This document shows positions 45,097 through 54,741 of a stretch of 64,000 nt of DNA, in pieces. The notes under the pieces were generated by a model, which saw nothing but the letters and a program-made list of their open reading frames with translations, was not told the DNA's origin and made no database searches. Both the position numbers and the translations under genes were made by a program. Every line of letters begins with the position of its first letter. Position 1 is the stretch's first letter. This stretch comes from Vibrio agarivorans (GTDB taxonomy: Bacteria; Pseudomonadota; Gammaproteobacteria; Enterobacterales; Vibrionaceae). The stretch covers positions 1 to 64,000 of the forward strand of contig NZ_JAUFQF010000004.1 of assembly GCF_030409635.1 (NCBI RefSeq), given 5' to 3'.

Positions 45097-45780
45097 ATGC
45101 TAAACCAAACTCACCCTACCCCAGCCTCGCTCTATGTTTTTGATATGGATGAAACTCTGATTGCTAAAGATCTGTCCGTACTTTGGCACCAGCATCTCGT
45201 GCATGATTTGCACCTAGCAGATGAATCGTTTCTTGCTGAAGATGAAAAGATGATGGCAGATTACTATCAAGGGGCGATGGATCTTGATGGCTATGTCGAG
45301 TTCAGTATGCAGCCTATCAAGCACCTTTCCACGACTGAAATCGATGCCATCGCTGATACTTTCATTGAGACAACAGCCGCACGCTATGTTTACCCTCAGG
45401 CCATCTCTTTACTGCAAGAGCTACACCATCAGGGCAAAACATGCATGATCATATCTGCAACCGTCACTTTCCTAGTAAAAGCACTCGCAAAACACCTAGA
45501 CATTGAATTTGCAGAAGGCGTTAACTTGCACCAAGAGGGCGGCTTCTACACTGGTAAAATTTTTGGCGTCCCGAGCTATCAAGCCGGAAAGGTCATTCGA
45601 TTGAAGCAGTGGCTTGAAAGTCAAAATGGGGAATACATGGCCACCCATTTTTACTCTGATTCAATTAACGATCTGCCTCTGCTGCTCGAAGTACCGAACC
45701 CTATCGTCGTCAATGGCTGCCCGAGGCTTAAAGAACATGCCTTGCAATCTGGCTGGCAACAGCTTTCATGGGCTCTTTAA
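45097..45780 (+). CDS. HAD-superfamily (IB) phosphatase, SerB-like
   Basis: A 227-aa HAD-IB hydrolase. Motif I is FDMDETLI (D16 nucleophile, D18 acid/base), motif II ISAT, motif III lysine in GKVIRLKQW, and motif IV YSDSINDLPLL. Family members dephosphorylate phosphoserine or similar small phosphates. It follows the phosphonate-type transporter after a hairpin, so it may have its own promoter. A link to phosphonate use is inference; it lacks the features of the phosphonatase PhnX. Confidence 0.82.
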   Translation: MLNQTHPTPASLYVFDMDETLIAKDLSVLWHQHLVHDLHLADESFLAEDEKMMADYYQGAMDLDGYVEFSMQPIKHLSTTEIDAIADTFIETTAARYVYPQAISLLQELHHQGKTCMIISATVTFLVKALAKHLDIEFAEGVNLHQEGGFYTGKIFGVPSYQAGKVIRLKQWLESQNGEYMATHFYSDSINDLPLLLEVPNPIVVNGCPRLKEHALQSGWQQLSWAL

Positions 45781-45905
45781 GCGTTAATTCTTCTTTCGAA
45801 GCACATTAGCAGCGATTATTTTTCGAAAAGTGTTCAACATCTAATCGAACAAACCTCATAAGGGTTTACTCTAATCAGATTCACTATTATTATGCGTCCC
45901 ACAAA

Positions 45906-45996
45906 GGAGAGATGGCTGAGTGGTTGAAAGCACCGGTCTTGAAAACCGGCATACGTTAATAGCGTATCTAGGGTTCAAATCCCTATCTCTCCGCCA
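45906..45996 (+). tRNA. tRNA-Ser (UGA), copy 1
   Basis: 91 nt with acceptor GGAGAGA/TCTCTCC plus GCCA, anticodon arm CCGGTCTTGAAAACCGG (anticodon TGA), the long variable arm of class II tRNAs and GGTTCAAATCC. It is identical to the copy at 47370-47460. Confidence 0.95.
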
Positions 45997-46003
45997 TACT
46001 CTG

Positions 46004-46033
46004 AAAAAGCCGCTGAGAAATCAGCGGCTTTTT
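46004..46033 (+). terminator. tRNA-Ser copy 1 terminator
   Basis: AAGCCGCTGA-GAAA-TCAGCGGCTT followed by TTT; the same hairpin follows copy 2. Confidence 0.85.
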
Positions 46034-46135
46034 CGTTATTTAGAAACTAACATGCCACATCAGTTCGAAATACATTTGAAAGATCCCAAAACAACCGCAC
46101 AAAGTATTGGCGGCTGTTAATCTGTATTCAAACTA

Positions 46136-46999
46136 TTAGTGAATGACTGGCTGATTTTCTACCGAATATGTTAGCTTGTAGAAATGAGCTTCACTTTCAC
46201 CATTCTTAAACTGGTTATAAACTCCGGCTTTGAAATAGCTTTTCTTCTCGTTCCAGTACGTGATGTCGTGGTTAACAGCCGTTTTGCCGTTATGGTTGAT
46301 GATCAGCTTATTACCACCAACATAGAGATCAAACTTGTCTGTACCTTCTTGTGCAATTGGCGCAATTGGTAGCTTGATATAAGCATTTTTACACGCTTCT
46401 GTTCCCTTATTGCCGCTCTTAGAACCACAGTTCACTGCATTGTTCTTAATGACAGCCCAGTACCAATCTTTCTTACCACTGCGCTCTGCCTCGTAAACAA
46501 CACGAACCAATGGATGTGGAATATACCCATCTCCAGAAACCCCATCCGGAAAATCTGCAGAAATACTGCCCGCGTTATGAACCTGAAGGTACGTGATTGC
46601 GTCATTCTTCGCTTGATCAGTGTTCGCTACCGATGAGCTTGGGTTGATGGGTTGAATCTCTGCACCCAAGTGGTAATACTTATCTGACTCGCCTACATTG
46701 AAATTCTTATAGATACGAACTTCACTACGGTTTTTGTATCCCGCCATTTTGAATACAAGGGCTTGTGTCGCTTTGTCTACGTAAAAGCTATCCAGTATTA
46801 AACCGTCAAATTGACCATTTAGGGCATACTCGTCTTTATTACCTGATTTACCTTCTGGGTCTGACGCCTGAAGTTTAGATACTTTTAGAACGTCCTGAAA
46901 TTGCGTGTAATCTGCTGGCGCAGCCTTCTCTGCAGCTTGCGCACCAAATGCAACCGCTACTGCAGCCGCCAAGAAGCAAGATCTAAGTGTGTTTGTCAT
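46136..46999 (-). CDS. Polysaccharide lyase family 7 alginate lyase
   Basis: A 287-aa secreted PL7 alginate lyase that cleaves alginate by beta-elimination. Signal peptide MTNTLRSCFLAAAVAVAFGA, cut near QAAE. The three family signatures are present: R-S-E-V-R in the first strand (YKNRSEVRIY), Q-V-H in TYLQVHNAG and YFKAGVYNQ near the C-terminus. ATG 46999 has GGAT upstream; an ATG three codons earlier is possible. It stands alone between two identical tRNA-Ser genes, as if brought in by recombination at the tRNA. QVH is often linked to activity on G-rich alginate, but I do not assert specificity. Confidence 0.9.
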   Translation of the reverse strand: MTNTLRSCFLAAAVAVAFGAQAAEKAAPADYTQFQDVLKVSKLQASDPEGKSGNKDEYALNGQFDGLILDSFYVDKATQALVFKMAGYKNRSEVRIYKNFNVGESDKYYHLGAEIQPINPSSSVANTDQAKNDAITYLQVHNAGSISADFPDGVSGDGYIPHPLVRVVYEAERSGKKDWYWAVIKNNAVNCGSKSGNKGTEACKNAYIKLPIAPIAQEGTDKFDLYVGGNKLIINHNGKTAVNHDITYWNEKKSYFKAGVYNQFKNGESEAHFYKLTYSVENQPVIH

Positions 47000-47369
47000 G
47001 TTATCCATTCTCTAATAGTCAAAGCTCTCAGTCATATCGCTATAACCAAGAAATAAATTGTTACAGTTAGGGAGGGTTATCGTATTCACAGAATCATTAA
47101 ATTTCCGTGATCTAATCCTATTGTATTATTTTATGTTTAGAGAAAAACACTCACACCGTGAACATCATCACAGTAAATGGCGTTTTGGACTGACACTTAG
47201 GCAAATCTGACACAAGTAGCGTCTCGTGATACGACCTATCATTTGGTACTTAATCAAAAGCTGCATGCCCCGTATTTCATCGAATGTTTAAAAAGCAGTC
47301 AATCAAACAAGCATTTTAAAAATAGGGGTTTACAACAAAGGATTAGCTCTATACTATGCGTCACACAAA

Positions 47370-47460
47370 GGAGAGATGGCTGAGTGGTTGAAAGCACCGG
47401 TCTTGAAAACCGGCATACGTTAATAGCGTATCTAGGGTTCAAATCCCTATCTCTCCGCCA
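47370..47460 (+). tRNA. tRNA-Ser (UGA), copy 2
   Basis: Base-for-base the same as 45906-45996, preceded by nearly the same TATGCGTC-CACAAA leader and followed by the same terminator. Confidence 0.95.
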
Positions 47461-47466
47461 CATTCT

Positions 47467-47498
47467 AAAAAAGCCGCTGAGAAATCAGCGGCTTTTTT
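47467..47498 (+). terminator. tRNA-Ser copy 2 terminator
   Basis: AAGCCGCTGA-GAAA-TCAGCGGCTT followed by TTTT. Confidence 0.85.
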
Positions 47499-47499
47499 G

Positions 47500-47845
47500 C
47501 GTTTGGTGTCTGTCCCGTCCCGAAATCTGTTTACCATTTCAGTTTCATTCCTCGTAAGTAATCCGCAGATGATTTTAGATGAGGTGAAACTCTGCCAGAA
47601 GGTTGTGGAACCTTGATACTTTAAACGCTGACAGCTGGCTAATTATGACCATCATTCATTCAGGCTATGCTGGCTTTATCATTGCAGCGTGACTGAAATC
47701 TTGGGTCTTGTCATTCTCGATTGCTTATCCTGGTGAGCTACTGATATTACCGAAAGTGGTCTATTATTTAAGTCGTATGATTCAATAAAATGTCTTTGTG
47801 GACGATGACAAATACAAAGTGTCTTTTTTGGAGCGAGCCAGATAG
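47500..47845. other. Intergenic stretch without a supported gene
   Basis: About 345 nt between the second tRNA-Ser and the 4.5S RNA terminator. Only short frames on either strand, none with a convincing ribosome site or protein-like composition. It may be residue from the event that duplicated the tRNA. Confidence 0.6.
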
Positions 47846-47846
47846 C

Positions 47847-47875
47847 AAAAAACCGCTTCAAAGAAGCGGTTTTTC
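47847..47875 (-). terminator. 4.5S RNA terminator
   Basis: AACCGCTTC/GAAGCGGTT hairpin followed by TTTTTT on the minus strand. Confidence 0.8.
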
Positions 47876-47879
47876 TAAT

Positions 47880-47985
47880 GGGTGGGGCCCCAGCCACATC
47901 CCGGCACACAAGTCACTCGCTGCGGCTGCTTCCTTCCGGACCTGACCGAGTTCACGAGCTATTGTTGCGAGAGGACCAGAACCCC
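47880..47985 (-). ncRNA. ffs: 4.5S signal recognition particle RNA
   Basis: On the minus strand the RNA begins GGGGTTCTGGTCCTCTCGCA. It contains the conserved SRP apical region CAGGTCCGGAAGGAAGCAGC and ends in GTGCCGGGATGTGGCTGGG-GCCCC, pairing with the 5' end. It binds Ffh for co-translational targeting of membrane proteins. Ends are placed by comparison with the E. coli RNA and may be off by a few bases. Confidence 0.93.
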
Positions 47986-48088
47986 ATAGATTCTGTTGTT
48001 AGAGATGCTCTATCTCGTAACGTGTGGGCATTATTCATTATCCCTTGTGGGAATGCAAGCATCGTTCTTATGAATTTGCCCCAAGTGC

Positions 48089-50131
48089 CTAAGAGTTGTT
48101 CAATGGTCGTTCACTTATCTCATTTAGTGGTGTCTTATTTGTCGTTTGGCTTGTGCGTTTCATGCGATACATTAACGAATCCGCTTTCACCATCACCTCA
48201 TCGAGAGAGCTTTTATGCTCTTCAACACTTACTACACCAATAGAGACAGAGATTTCAATCTCGCCGGTTTCATGTTCCATTGAGAGCGAACCAAGGCTTT
48301 GAAGCATCGTATCTAGCCCATTGACGGTATGCCTACCGACCAATACAAATTCATCACCACCAATTCGATAGGCATGCCCTAGCCAGTCTTGGCGAATTTG
48401 ATTAGCGACACGCTTTAAAACCTCATCACCAAACGAATGGCCATAGGTATCGTTGATTCGCTTAAACTTATCAATATCCAGATAGATCAACATATTGTCT
48501 TCTGGAATACCTTTGGAAAATCGCCTCATTAACGCCCGGCGGTTATAGATACCCGTTAGGTTATCAACCTTGGCGATGTGATTAAGATAAAGTGCCGTGA
48601 TCACTGCAACAATGAACAAAATAATCAATGATGTTGTTACACGTTGGGAGAACTCTTGCTGGAGGTCGAACGTGCTGCGCCAGTTCGGTTGCTTGTCGTA
48701 TTGGTTGATGATGGACTGAGTGTCAATCATGCTAAGGGCTCGATCAAAAAACGGAGCAAGTGCTTTGCCGCGATCATTCATCGCAAGGCCAAGCGCAATG
48801 TCAGATCGATAAAACGGACCAATTTCCTCATCGTTTTCAATTGGCAGTGAATTATCTTTGCGCATCATAAAGTTATAGTTGGCTCTATCTAGAGCAATAT
48901 AATCGATCTGCCCTTCGATCAGCGCGCTTACCATGTCATCGGCATTGCGAAAATAGTGCAACGCTTTTTGCGGCAACAGATAAGTCAAGAGTTCGGCAAA
49001 AAAGTCGCCCCGAACCACGCCTATTCGTTCGACAATCAATTCCGAAACATTATTGTACACACTGTGCTTATAGCCTTTGCGCTTAACCATAATAGCTTCG
49101 GGAAAGTAATGCGGCGTGACAAAATGCGTGAACGCCTGGCGCTCTTGTGAAACCGTTAATGGCCCAAGTAGGTCGATCTTTCCGTTTTTAAAATCGTCAT
49201 ACATGCTTTGCCAGCTTTCATCTGCCGTGCTGACCACTTGGCACGTTAGCTGCAAAATTTCACAAGACTGCATTACCACGTCTGCGGTAATGCCAACAAT
49301 GTCACCGTTAGCTTGATAATGATTAAACGGTGCTAAGTTTTCCAACTTTACCAACAGTGGTGATTGGGTATCAATTGAAGCACGATTAATATCGTCTCGA
49401 AGCGACTGTTGAAGCAGATCAAATTGATACTGCTGCACCTGCTCACGAAGTGCTTTTTGCACATCGGCGCTCTTGGCAACCTGTTCAACCTGTCTTAGTA
49501 ATTCCGCATGCTGACCTTTAGGCACAATTAACGAGACGGGACGTATCGACAAGTCGTCGTTCAAAAGTTCGGCATCGAAACCATCTGAAAGCATTGGTTT
49601 AAGCTGATTGATGGCATCCACCACTGCATCAGCACGGCCAAGACGCAACAAATTCTTGGCCTCTTGAGTGCCGTAATAGGTTAACTGTTCGATGTCGGGG
49701 TATGCTTCCTTAATCAACTCACCGTAGATCGTACCCGCTGGAATACCAACAGTTTTGACGTGCGAGAACTGTATTGGGTTGAGTGAAAATAGATAGGTGT
49801 ATTCAATGTTCGTTGGGCTGGAATAATCAAAACGTTCTGCACGTGCAGGCGTATACGTAACATTTGCGGCAAAATCCGCTTCGCTGGATGCTATAGCATC
49901 GAGAACCGCAGAGAAACTTGGGTAATAGACATAATGAATCGACAGACCAAGCGTATCGCCGACATGGTCAAAAATAGTTCGACTGACAATATCATCAGAC
50001 TCTATCGCGATTTTGTAGGTGGGTTGTTGTTGAGCCCAAGCACTGACAGAAAAACCACTGACTGCTAGGCTAGTCGCTAACAAAAACAACCATTTGAAAA
50101 ACAAGATCGGCTCGCTCCCTATAGATCTCAT
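48089..50131 (-). CDS. cdgH: Diguanylate cyclase with two periplasmic substrate-binding domains (CdgH-like)
   Basis: About 680 aa from ATG 50131 (AGGAAGG upstream). Signal anchor near residues 10-33, then two SBP_bac_3-type domains in tandem (about 35-260 and 265-495), a membrane helix (TTSLIILFIVAVITALYL) and a cytoplasmic GGDEF domain. The active site is intact: RIGGDEFVL near residue 590. The substrate lid DIDKFKRINDTYGH is also present. An I-site RxxD is not evident. V. cholerae CdgH has this unusual tandem-PBP architecture and promotes biofilm by making c-di-GMP. The periplasmic ligand is unknown, possibly amino acids. Confidence 0.85.
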   Translation of the reverse strand: MRSIGSEPILFFKWLFLLATSLAVSGFSVSAWAQQQPTYKIAIESDDIVSRTIFDHVGDTLGLSIHYVYYPSFSAVLDAIASSEADFAANVTYTPARAERFDYSSPTNIEYTYLFSLNPIQFSHVKTVGIPAGTIYGELIKEAYPDIEQLTYYGTQEAKNLLRLGRADAVVDAINQLKPMLSDGFDAELLNDDLSIRPVSLIVPKGQHAELLRQVEQVAKSADVQKALREQVQQYQFDLLQQSLRDDINRASIDTQSPLLVKLENLAPFNHYQANGDIVGITADVVMQSCEILQLTCQVVSTADESWQSMYDDFKNGKIDLLGPLTVSQERQAFTHFVTPHYFPEAIMVKRKGYKHSVYNNVSELIVERIGVVRGDFFAELLTYLLPQKALHYFRNADDMVSALIEGQIDYIALDRANYNFMMRKDNSLPIENDEEIGPFYRSDIALGLAMNDRGKALAPFFDRALSMIDTQSIINQYDKQPNWRSTFDLQQEFSQRVTTSLIILFIVAVITALYLNHIAKVDNLTGIYNRRALMRRFSKGIPEDNMLIYLDIDKFKRINDTYGHSFGDEVLKRVANQIRQDWLGHAYRIGGDEFVLVGRHTVNGLDTMLQSLGSLSMEHETGEIEISVSIGVVSVEEHKSSLDEVMVKADSLMYRMKRTSQTTNKTPLNEISERPLNNS

Positions 50132-50252
50132 CAACAGCCTTCCTGTGCTGTTGCACTTATGTGAATCGAGCATTATAGGACGAGTTGCGTATGAATAATA
50201 CCTTTACCCTACACTGCCCTATAAATTTCAATCACAATTTTACTACCTCTGG

Positions 50253-50996
50253 CTACTCACCTTCAGATTCCATCGCTGCAACTCGAAGAATGTAATCGGT
50301 CATCCACGCTGTTCCGAGTAAACAGAACCACAACACGAAGACGGGGTGAGGCACATCTACATCTGGGTGCACAACTAAGGCTGCAAATCCCACGGTCGGA
50401 AGCGTCCAAGTCAGGAGCTTGCTCCAGCGAAAGTTTTTAAGTTTTGCTAAGTGTTCAACTGTGCCCATGATAGCGGTAATACATAACGTCACTAACGCGG
50501 CGTAAACCAAACCCGAGATCCACATAGGCACCAATAAGCCTAGGGTCCACCAGCTGTGTGATTTACACGGCTTCCAGTGGTGCAAACACCATGAAATCGA
50601 AATTACGCACAAGGTTTGCACTACCGTCACCAGCGCAGAACCGTCGAGACGACCAGCCGATTGAGTCAAGGTGATGCCAACGAGAAGAGTTAGAGTAATA
50701 AGGCCGGTCGTGCCAATCACCCATAAGGTGCTGCGGTGTGAAAAGATCACCATTAATAATGGGGCGAGCATCCATAAGCCGACGGATAGCGCCACGGGCT
50801 GATGAGACAGTGTTAAACCGTAAACCAACATTGTAATGACAAACAAGACGCCAGTAGAGCGCAACTGGCTGACTAGCCACAAGGCCGGAATTAACACCAC
50901 GAGCGCAGGTAACTCTCCCTGGCTGAACATCATTGCCTGTGAGCAAATCACAGCCAAGATCACGGTGGCGAGAAATTGAATCGTTGAATAAACCAT
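50253..50996 (-). CDS. Polytopic inner-membrane protein of unknown function
   Basis: A 247-aa highly hydrophobic protein with about seven or eight membrane helices starting MVYSTIQFLATVILAVICSQ. No transporter or enzyme motif was recognised. A short charged segment (HLAKLKNFRWSKLLTW) separates the last helices. It lies upstream of cdgH on the same strand (gap about 120 nt), so co-transcription is possible. Confidence 0.75.
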   Translation of the reverse strand: MVYSTIQFLATVILAVICSQAMMFSQGELPALVVLIPALWLVSQLRSTGVLFVITMLVYGLTLSHQPVALSVGLWMLAPLLMVIFSHRSTLWVIGTTGLITLTLLVGITLTQSAGRLDGSALVTVVQTLCVISISWCLHHWKPCKSHSWWTLGLLVPMWISGLVYAALVTLCITAIMGTVEHLAKLKNFRWSKLLTWTLPTVGFAALVVHPDVDVPHPVFVLWFCLLGTAWMTDYILRVAAMESEGE

Positions 50997-51176
50997 ACAT
51001 CCTCCTTATGGCATTACCCAAGCTTGTTGGAGACAAAAGCATTAAACCCAAAACTGGAAAGATAAAATCGAAGTACGATTTGCCGCTTTGTCTCTTTACT
51101 TAGCCAACTTAATTTAAATATTATCAAGTCCTACTTCACCATCCATTGGTGACCTTTCCTTGGACTGAGTTTCAGT

Positions 51177-51485
51177 ATGAATGAATTTTTAGCGCAAATC
51201 TTTGCAGTAATTCACCAAATTCCCTTTGGCCGTGTTTCAACTTATGGCGATATCGCCAAGTTTGCTGGCTACCCTGGCTATGCGCGCCAAGTCGGGAGCG
51301 CGTTAAAGAAATTACCACAAGGCTCTCAATTACCATGGCACAGAGTTATCAACAGTCAAGGTAAAATATCGTTACAGGACGCTGATTTATCGAGGCAAAT
51401 GGAAAAGCTGCGAGCAGAAGGAGTCGATGTGCAAGCGGGAGGAAAAGTCGCACTAAGGCAGTATCGCTGGCAACCTGGGGAATGA
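51177..51485 (+). CDS. atl: Alkyltransferase-like (ATL) DNA-lesion-binding protein
   Basis: A 102-aa protein homologous to the DNA-binding domain of O6-alkylguanine transferase. The helix GRVSTYGDIAKFAG and the arginine finger region (GYARQVGSALKKLP) are present. The active-site cysteine of P-C-H-R-V is replaced by tryptophan (W54 in LPWHRVIN). This is the defining trait of ATL proteins, which bind O6-alkylguanine without repairing it and recruit nucleotide excision repair. E. coli YbaZ is the usual comparison. It is monocistronic. Confidence 0.92.
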   Translation: MNEFLAQIFAVIHQIPFGRVSTYGDIAKFAGYPGYARQVGSALKKLPQGSQLPWHRVINSQGKISLQDADLSRQMEKLRAEGVDVQAGGKVALRQYRWQPGE

Positions 51486-51571
51486 TAATGTGTTAAGCGT
51501 TATATTGCTGAATACCAGAAACAACAAAGGGAGCCGAAGCTCCCTTGAAACAATCCTTGATACGCTAAATT

Positions 51572-51997
51572 TTAGCGTACTCCAACAAGTCGCAAATCTA
51601 TCTTATGTGACTTGTTGTTATCCGTAATCACCGGGTTTGAAGTATCTGTGATAAATCGCAGCTTACCATTCACCTCGATTCGAGCACTCACACTGTAACG
51701 GTGACGATCATCAATCTCCGATACATTGTATGGCAACTCAAATTTGAACGGCACTTGAGCACCATTAGTTTCAAATCGATGTTGCGATAGCACTCGAGCT
51801 TTGGCATCGGCAAGCGACACATCTTGTAATGTCACTTCTACGACGGCGTTTTCTGGAAGCGCAATGCGCTCACGGTAGGTAATTGTCCCTGTTACCATTT
51901 GCATTTGAGAAACTTGCTCCTGTTTCTCTGATTGCTGACAGCCAACTAGCGTTGTCGTCCCTAGTATAACTGCAGCTAACAGTAGTGCTTTTTTCAT
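51572..51997 (-). CDS. ybaY: YbaY-family lipoprotein
   Basis: A 141-aa lipoprotein from MKKALLLAAVILGTTTLVGC (lipobox LVGC; GAGG just upstream), followed by a YbaY (type III secretion pilotin-like/META-like) beta domain: GTITYRERIALPENAVVEVTLQDVSLADA, VPFKFELPYN, YSVSARIEV. Function unclear. In E. coli ybaY also lies next to ybaZ and tesB, and that grouping (atl, ybaY, tesB) is preserved here. Confidence 0.88.
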   Translation of the reverse strand: MKKALLLAAVILGTTTLVGCQQSEKQEQVSQMQMVTGTITYRERIALPENAVVEVTLQDVSLADAKARVLSQHRFETNGAQVPFKFELPYNVSEIDDRHRYSVSARIEVNGKLRFITDTSNPVITDNNKSHKIDLRLVGVR

Positions 51998-52214
51998 AAA
52001 GCCTCTCATAGTCAAAAGGACGAACGGAGTATAGTTATACTCCAATCTCATGTCTCTAGTGAGTACTATTTTTTACAGTTCTCTGACGAAGGCGAAAAGT
52101 GTGATATTAACCTTAGTATGAACCGGTTATTATTGACTCATTTATCAACTTGGTAATCCGACCAGTGTTGTTATACCCTGTTAAATAGACAAAAAAGAAA
52201 AATAGTGAGGCGTT

Positions 52215-53072
52215 ATGAGTCGTTCTCTCGACGAGTTATTAAGACTTTTACAGTTAGAAAAGCTAGAAGAAGGGTTATTTAGAGGTGACAGTCAGAATTT
52301 AGGTCTGCCACAAGTTTATGGTGGGCAAGTGATTGGCCAAGCACTCTCTGCTGCGCGTTACACGGTACCAGAAGAGCGCTTTGTTCACTCTTTTCACAGT
52401 TACTTTCTTTACCCTGGTGATGCTGAAAAGCCGATCATTTACGATGTAGAGAATCTGCGCGACGGACGCAGTTTCAGTACGCGACGCGTGAAAGCGATTC
52501 AAAATGGTCGTCCTATTTTCTATTTGACAGCTTCTTATCACCAAGATGCTCCTGGATTTGAGCACCAAAACACCATGCCGGAGATCCCTGGCCCTGAAAA
52601 CTTTGCCTCTGAATCACAACTTGCAGAGCAGATCGCTCACGTTCTTCCTGAGAACTTAAAGAAAACATTCTGTGGTGAAAAACCAATTGAAGTTCGTCCG
52701 GTAAAGGTCATCAATCCACTGAAACCACAGAAAGCTGAGCCAAAGCAATATCTATGGATAAAAGCAAACGGCACTGTGCCAGCGGATCAGTTGATTCACC
52801 AATACCTGCTTGGTTACGCATCTGACTGGGGCTTCTTAGTGACGGCTCTGCACCCGCATGAAGTCTCTTTGATGACACCTAAATTCCAAGTCGCCACCAT
52901 TGATCACTCCATTTGGTTCCACCGTCCATTTAAGATGGATGAATGGCTACTGTTCGCGATAGAAAGTCCAACTGCAGGAAACACTCGTGGTCTGGTTCGC
53001 GGAGAGATTTTCAACCGACAGGGCGATCTTGTCGCCACTGCCGTTCAAGAAGGGGTTATGCGCTTTACCTAA
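52215..53072 (+). CDS. tesB: Acyl-CoA thioesterase II
   Basis: A 285-aa double hot-dog thioesterase hydrolysing medium- and long-chain acyl-CoA. Characteristic parts: [52 protein letters not shown], and near the end [19 protein letters not shown] and [18 protein letters not shown]. Catalytic Asp in the [10 protein letters not shown] region is intact. Confidence 0.94.
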   Translation: MSRSLDELLRLLQLEKLEEGLFRGDSQNLGLPQVYGGQVIGQALSAARYTVPEERFVHSFHSYFLYPGDAEKPIIYDVENLRDGRSFSTRRVKAIQNGRPIFYLTASYHQDAPGFEHQNTMPEIPGPENFASESQLAEQIAHVLPENLKKTFCGEKPIEVRPVKVINPLKPQKAEPKQYLWIKANGTVPADQLIHQYLLGYASDWGFLVTALHPHEVSLMTPKFQVATIDHSIWFHRPFKMDEWLLFAIESPTAGNTRGLVRGEIFNRQGDLVATAVQEGVMRFT

Positions 53073-53090
53073 CGTGCTATTCCCAAAGCA

Positions 53091-53549
53091 CTAGCAAATA
53101 GGCAGAGCCGTTGTGTACTTCAACGGCTCCATAGCAAAGGTGGAAGTGACATTAGAAATGCCTTCAACACTGTTGACTAACTTTTTGTAAAAGGCATCAA
53201 AGCACTTCATGTCTTTCACTTGCACCTTCATCATATAGTCGTACTCCCCTGCCATTCGATAAAACTCCATGACCTCTGGGAAGTCACTCACCGTTGACAC
53301 AAACTCTTCATACCATTGATTCGAGTGATTACTGGTTTTTACCATCACAAAGGCCGTAAACGATAAGCCGAGTTTCTCTGGGTCAAGCAAAGCCACACGC
53401 TTGCCAATCACCCCGCTATCCTCTAGCTTTTTAAGCCGCTTCCAGCATGGGGTTGTCGTCAAGTTTACCGCTTCAGCGAGTTCGTTGAGTGACAACGTTG
53501 CATCGTTTTGCAACATCTTGAGTATTTTTCGGTCAACAGAATCTATCAT
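53091..53549 (-). CDS. Lrp/AsnC-family regulator
   Basis: About 152 aa from [49 protein letters not shown], then a RAM (ligand-binding) domain with [20 protein letters not shown] and IDS-like [27 protein letters not shown] matches the DecR (YbaO) type, which activates cysteine detoxification. It is divergent from a cysteine-desulfhydrase-like gene 121 nt away, so it probably controls that gene in response to cysteine (inference). An ATG three codons earlier is possible. Confidence 0.85.
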   Translation of the reverse strand: MIDSVDRKILKMLQNDATLSLNELAEAVNLTTTPCWKRLKKLEDSGVIGKRVALLDPEKLGLSFTAFVMVKTSNHSNQWYEEFVSTVSDFPEVMEFYRMAGEYDYMMKVQVKDMKCFDAFYKKLVNSVEGISNVTSTFAMEPLKYTTALPIC

Positions 53550-53670
53550 AGCTCTCATCAAGAGAAAATTTTTCTACAGAATAGCCAATCTAAAGGAAAA
53601 TAGGCAAATTTTTTCTCACTCTAAAGGCGTAACTTATCTGTATCACCACATCATTCATAGGAAGCCCGTT

Positions 53671-54735
53671 ATGTGTACCGATCATCAGTGGATTAACTCT
53701 GCCATTCAAAAGCTTGAAGCCGACTTTCAGCGCTCTGCCGATACGCACCTGATTAAGCTTGATTTGCCGAGTTTAGAAGGTATCGATATCTACTTAAAAG
53801 ATGAGAGTACTCACCCGACGGGCTCACTGAAACATCGCCTAGCACGATCGCTCTTTCTATATGCCATCTGCAATGGCTGGGTTGGACCGAATACGCCGAT
53901 CATCGAGTCGTCTTCAGGGAGCACGGCCGTTTCCGAAGCCTACTTCGCTCGTTTACTTGGCCTACCTTTTATTGCGGTAATGCCAAAGTGTACCGCCAAG
54001 AAAAAAATCGAACAGATTGAGTTTTATGGTGGTAAAGCACACTTAGTTGAACGCTCGGATCAGATATATGCAGAGTCTCACCGTTTAGCAAAAGAGCTGG
54101 GTGGTCACTATATGGACCAGTTTACTTATGCAGAGCGCGCGACCGATTGGCGTGGAAACAACAATATTGCCAACTCTATTTTCAACCAAATGAAAATGGA
54201 ACAACACCCTATCCCAACTTGGGTGGTGATGAGTCCGGGCACCGGTGGTACTTCCGCGACTATCGGGCGCTTTATTCGCTATCAACAACACAACACTAAG
54301 CTGTGTGTGGTCGACCCAGAGCAGTCAGTATTCCACCGTTACTACCAAACCGGTGATATGACGGTAACGCACGATTGCGGGAGTAAAATTGAAGGTATTG
54401 GTCGTCCGCGTGTTGAGCCAAGCTTTATCCCTGGAGTTGTGGATGAAATGCGCACCATCGCCGATGCTGCAAGTGTCGCTACCGTACATTGGCTAGAAGG
54501 CATTTTAGGCCGTAAAGCAGGGGCATCGACAGGCACAAACCTATTTGGTGCGCTTCAACTAGCAAGTGAAATGAAACAGCGCGGTGAGACAGGCTCAATC
54601 GTAACCTTGTTATGTGATAGCGGAGAACGTTACCTAGATACCTATTATGATGCCAACTGGGTAAAAGAGAACATCGGTGAGCTTCAACCGTATTTAGCCC
54701 AGCTAGAAACGCTCCAAGCGACTGGCAAATTATAA
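53671..54735 (+). CDS. PLP-dependent cysteine desulfhydrase-like enzyme (cysteine synthase family)
   Basis: 354 aa from ATG 53671 (AGGA 9 nt upstream); the open frame continues upstream but runs antisense through the Lrp gene and is not coding there. The fold-type II PLP lysine is in [13 protein letters not shown], substrate loop [19 protein letters not shown], phosphate cradle [13 protein letters not shown]. It lacks a clear O-acetylserine sulfhydrylase ending. The sequence style ([13 protein letters not shown]) is that of bacterial and fungal L-cysteine desulfhydrases (Cds1-type), releasing sulfide and pyruvate from cysteine. Divergent Lrp/DecR-like control supports this. Confidence 0.8.
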   Translation: MCTDHQWINSAIQKLEADFQRSADTHLIKLDLPSLEGIDIYLKDESTHPTGSLKHRLARSLFLYAICNGWVGPNTPIIESSSGSTAVSEAYFARLLGLPFIAVMPKCTAKKKIEQIEFYGGKAHLVERSDQIYAESHRLAKELGGHYMDQFTYAERATDWRGNNNIANSIFNQMKMEQHPIPTWVVMSPGTGGTSATIGRFIRYQQHNTKLCVVDPEQSVFHRYYQTGDMTVTHDCGSKIEGIGRPRVEPSFIPGVVDEMRTIADAASVATVHWLEGILGRKAGASTGTNLFGALQLASEMKQRGETGSIVTLLCDSGERYLDTYYDANWVKENIGELQPYLAQLETLQATGKL

Positions 54736-54741
54736 TAAAAG

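Noticed and set aside
45920..46120. 66-aa frame across tRNA-Ser copy 1
   Set aside because: It reads through the tRNA and its terminator. The tail MPHQFEIHLKDPKTTAQSIG could be a 22-aa remnant, but nothing supports expression.
47500..47845. Possible insertion-sequence remnant after tRNA-Ser copy 2
   Set aside because: No transposase-like frame and no inverted ends could be recognised.
53401..53670. In-frame 5' extension of the cysteine enzyme to 444 aa
   Set aside because: It runs antisense through the Lrp gene and is not protein-like. ATG 53671 has a proper ribosome site and starts the homologous part.
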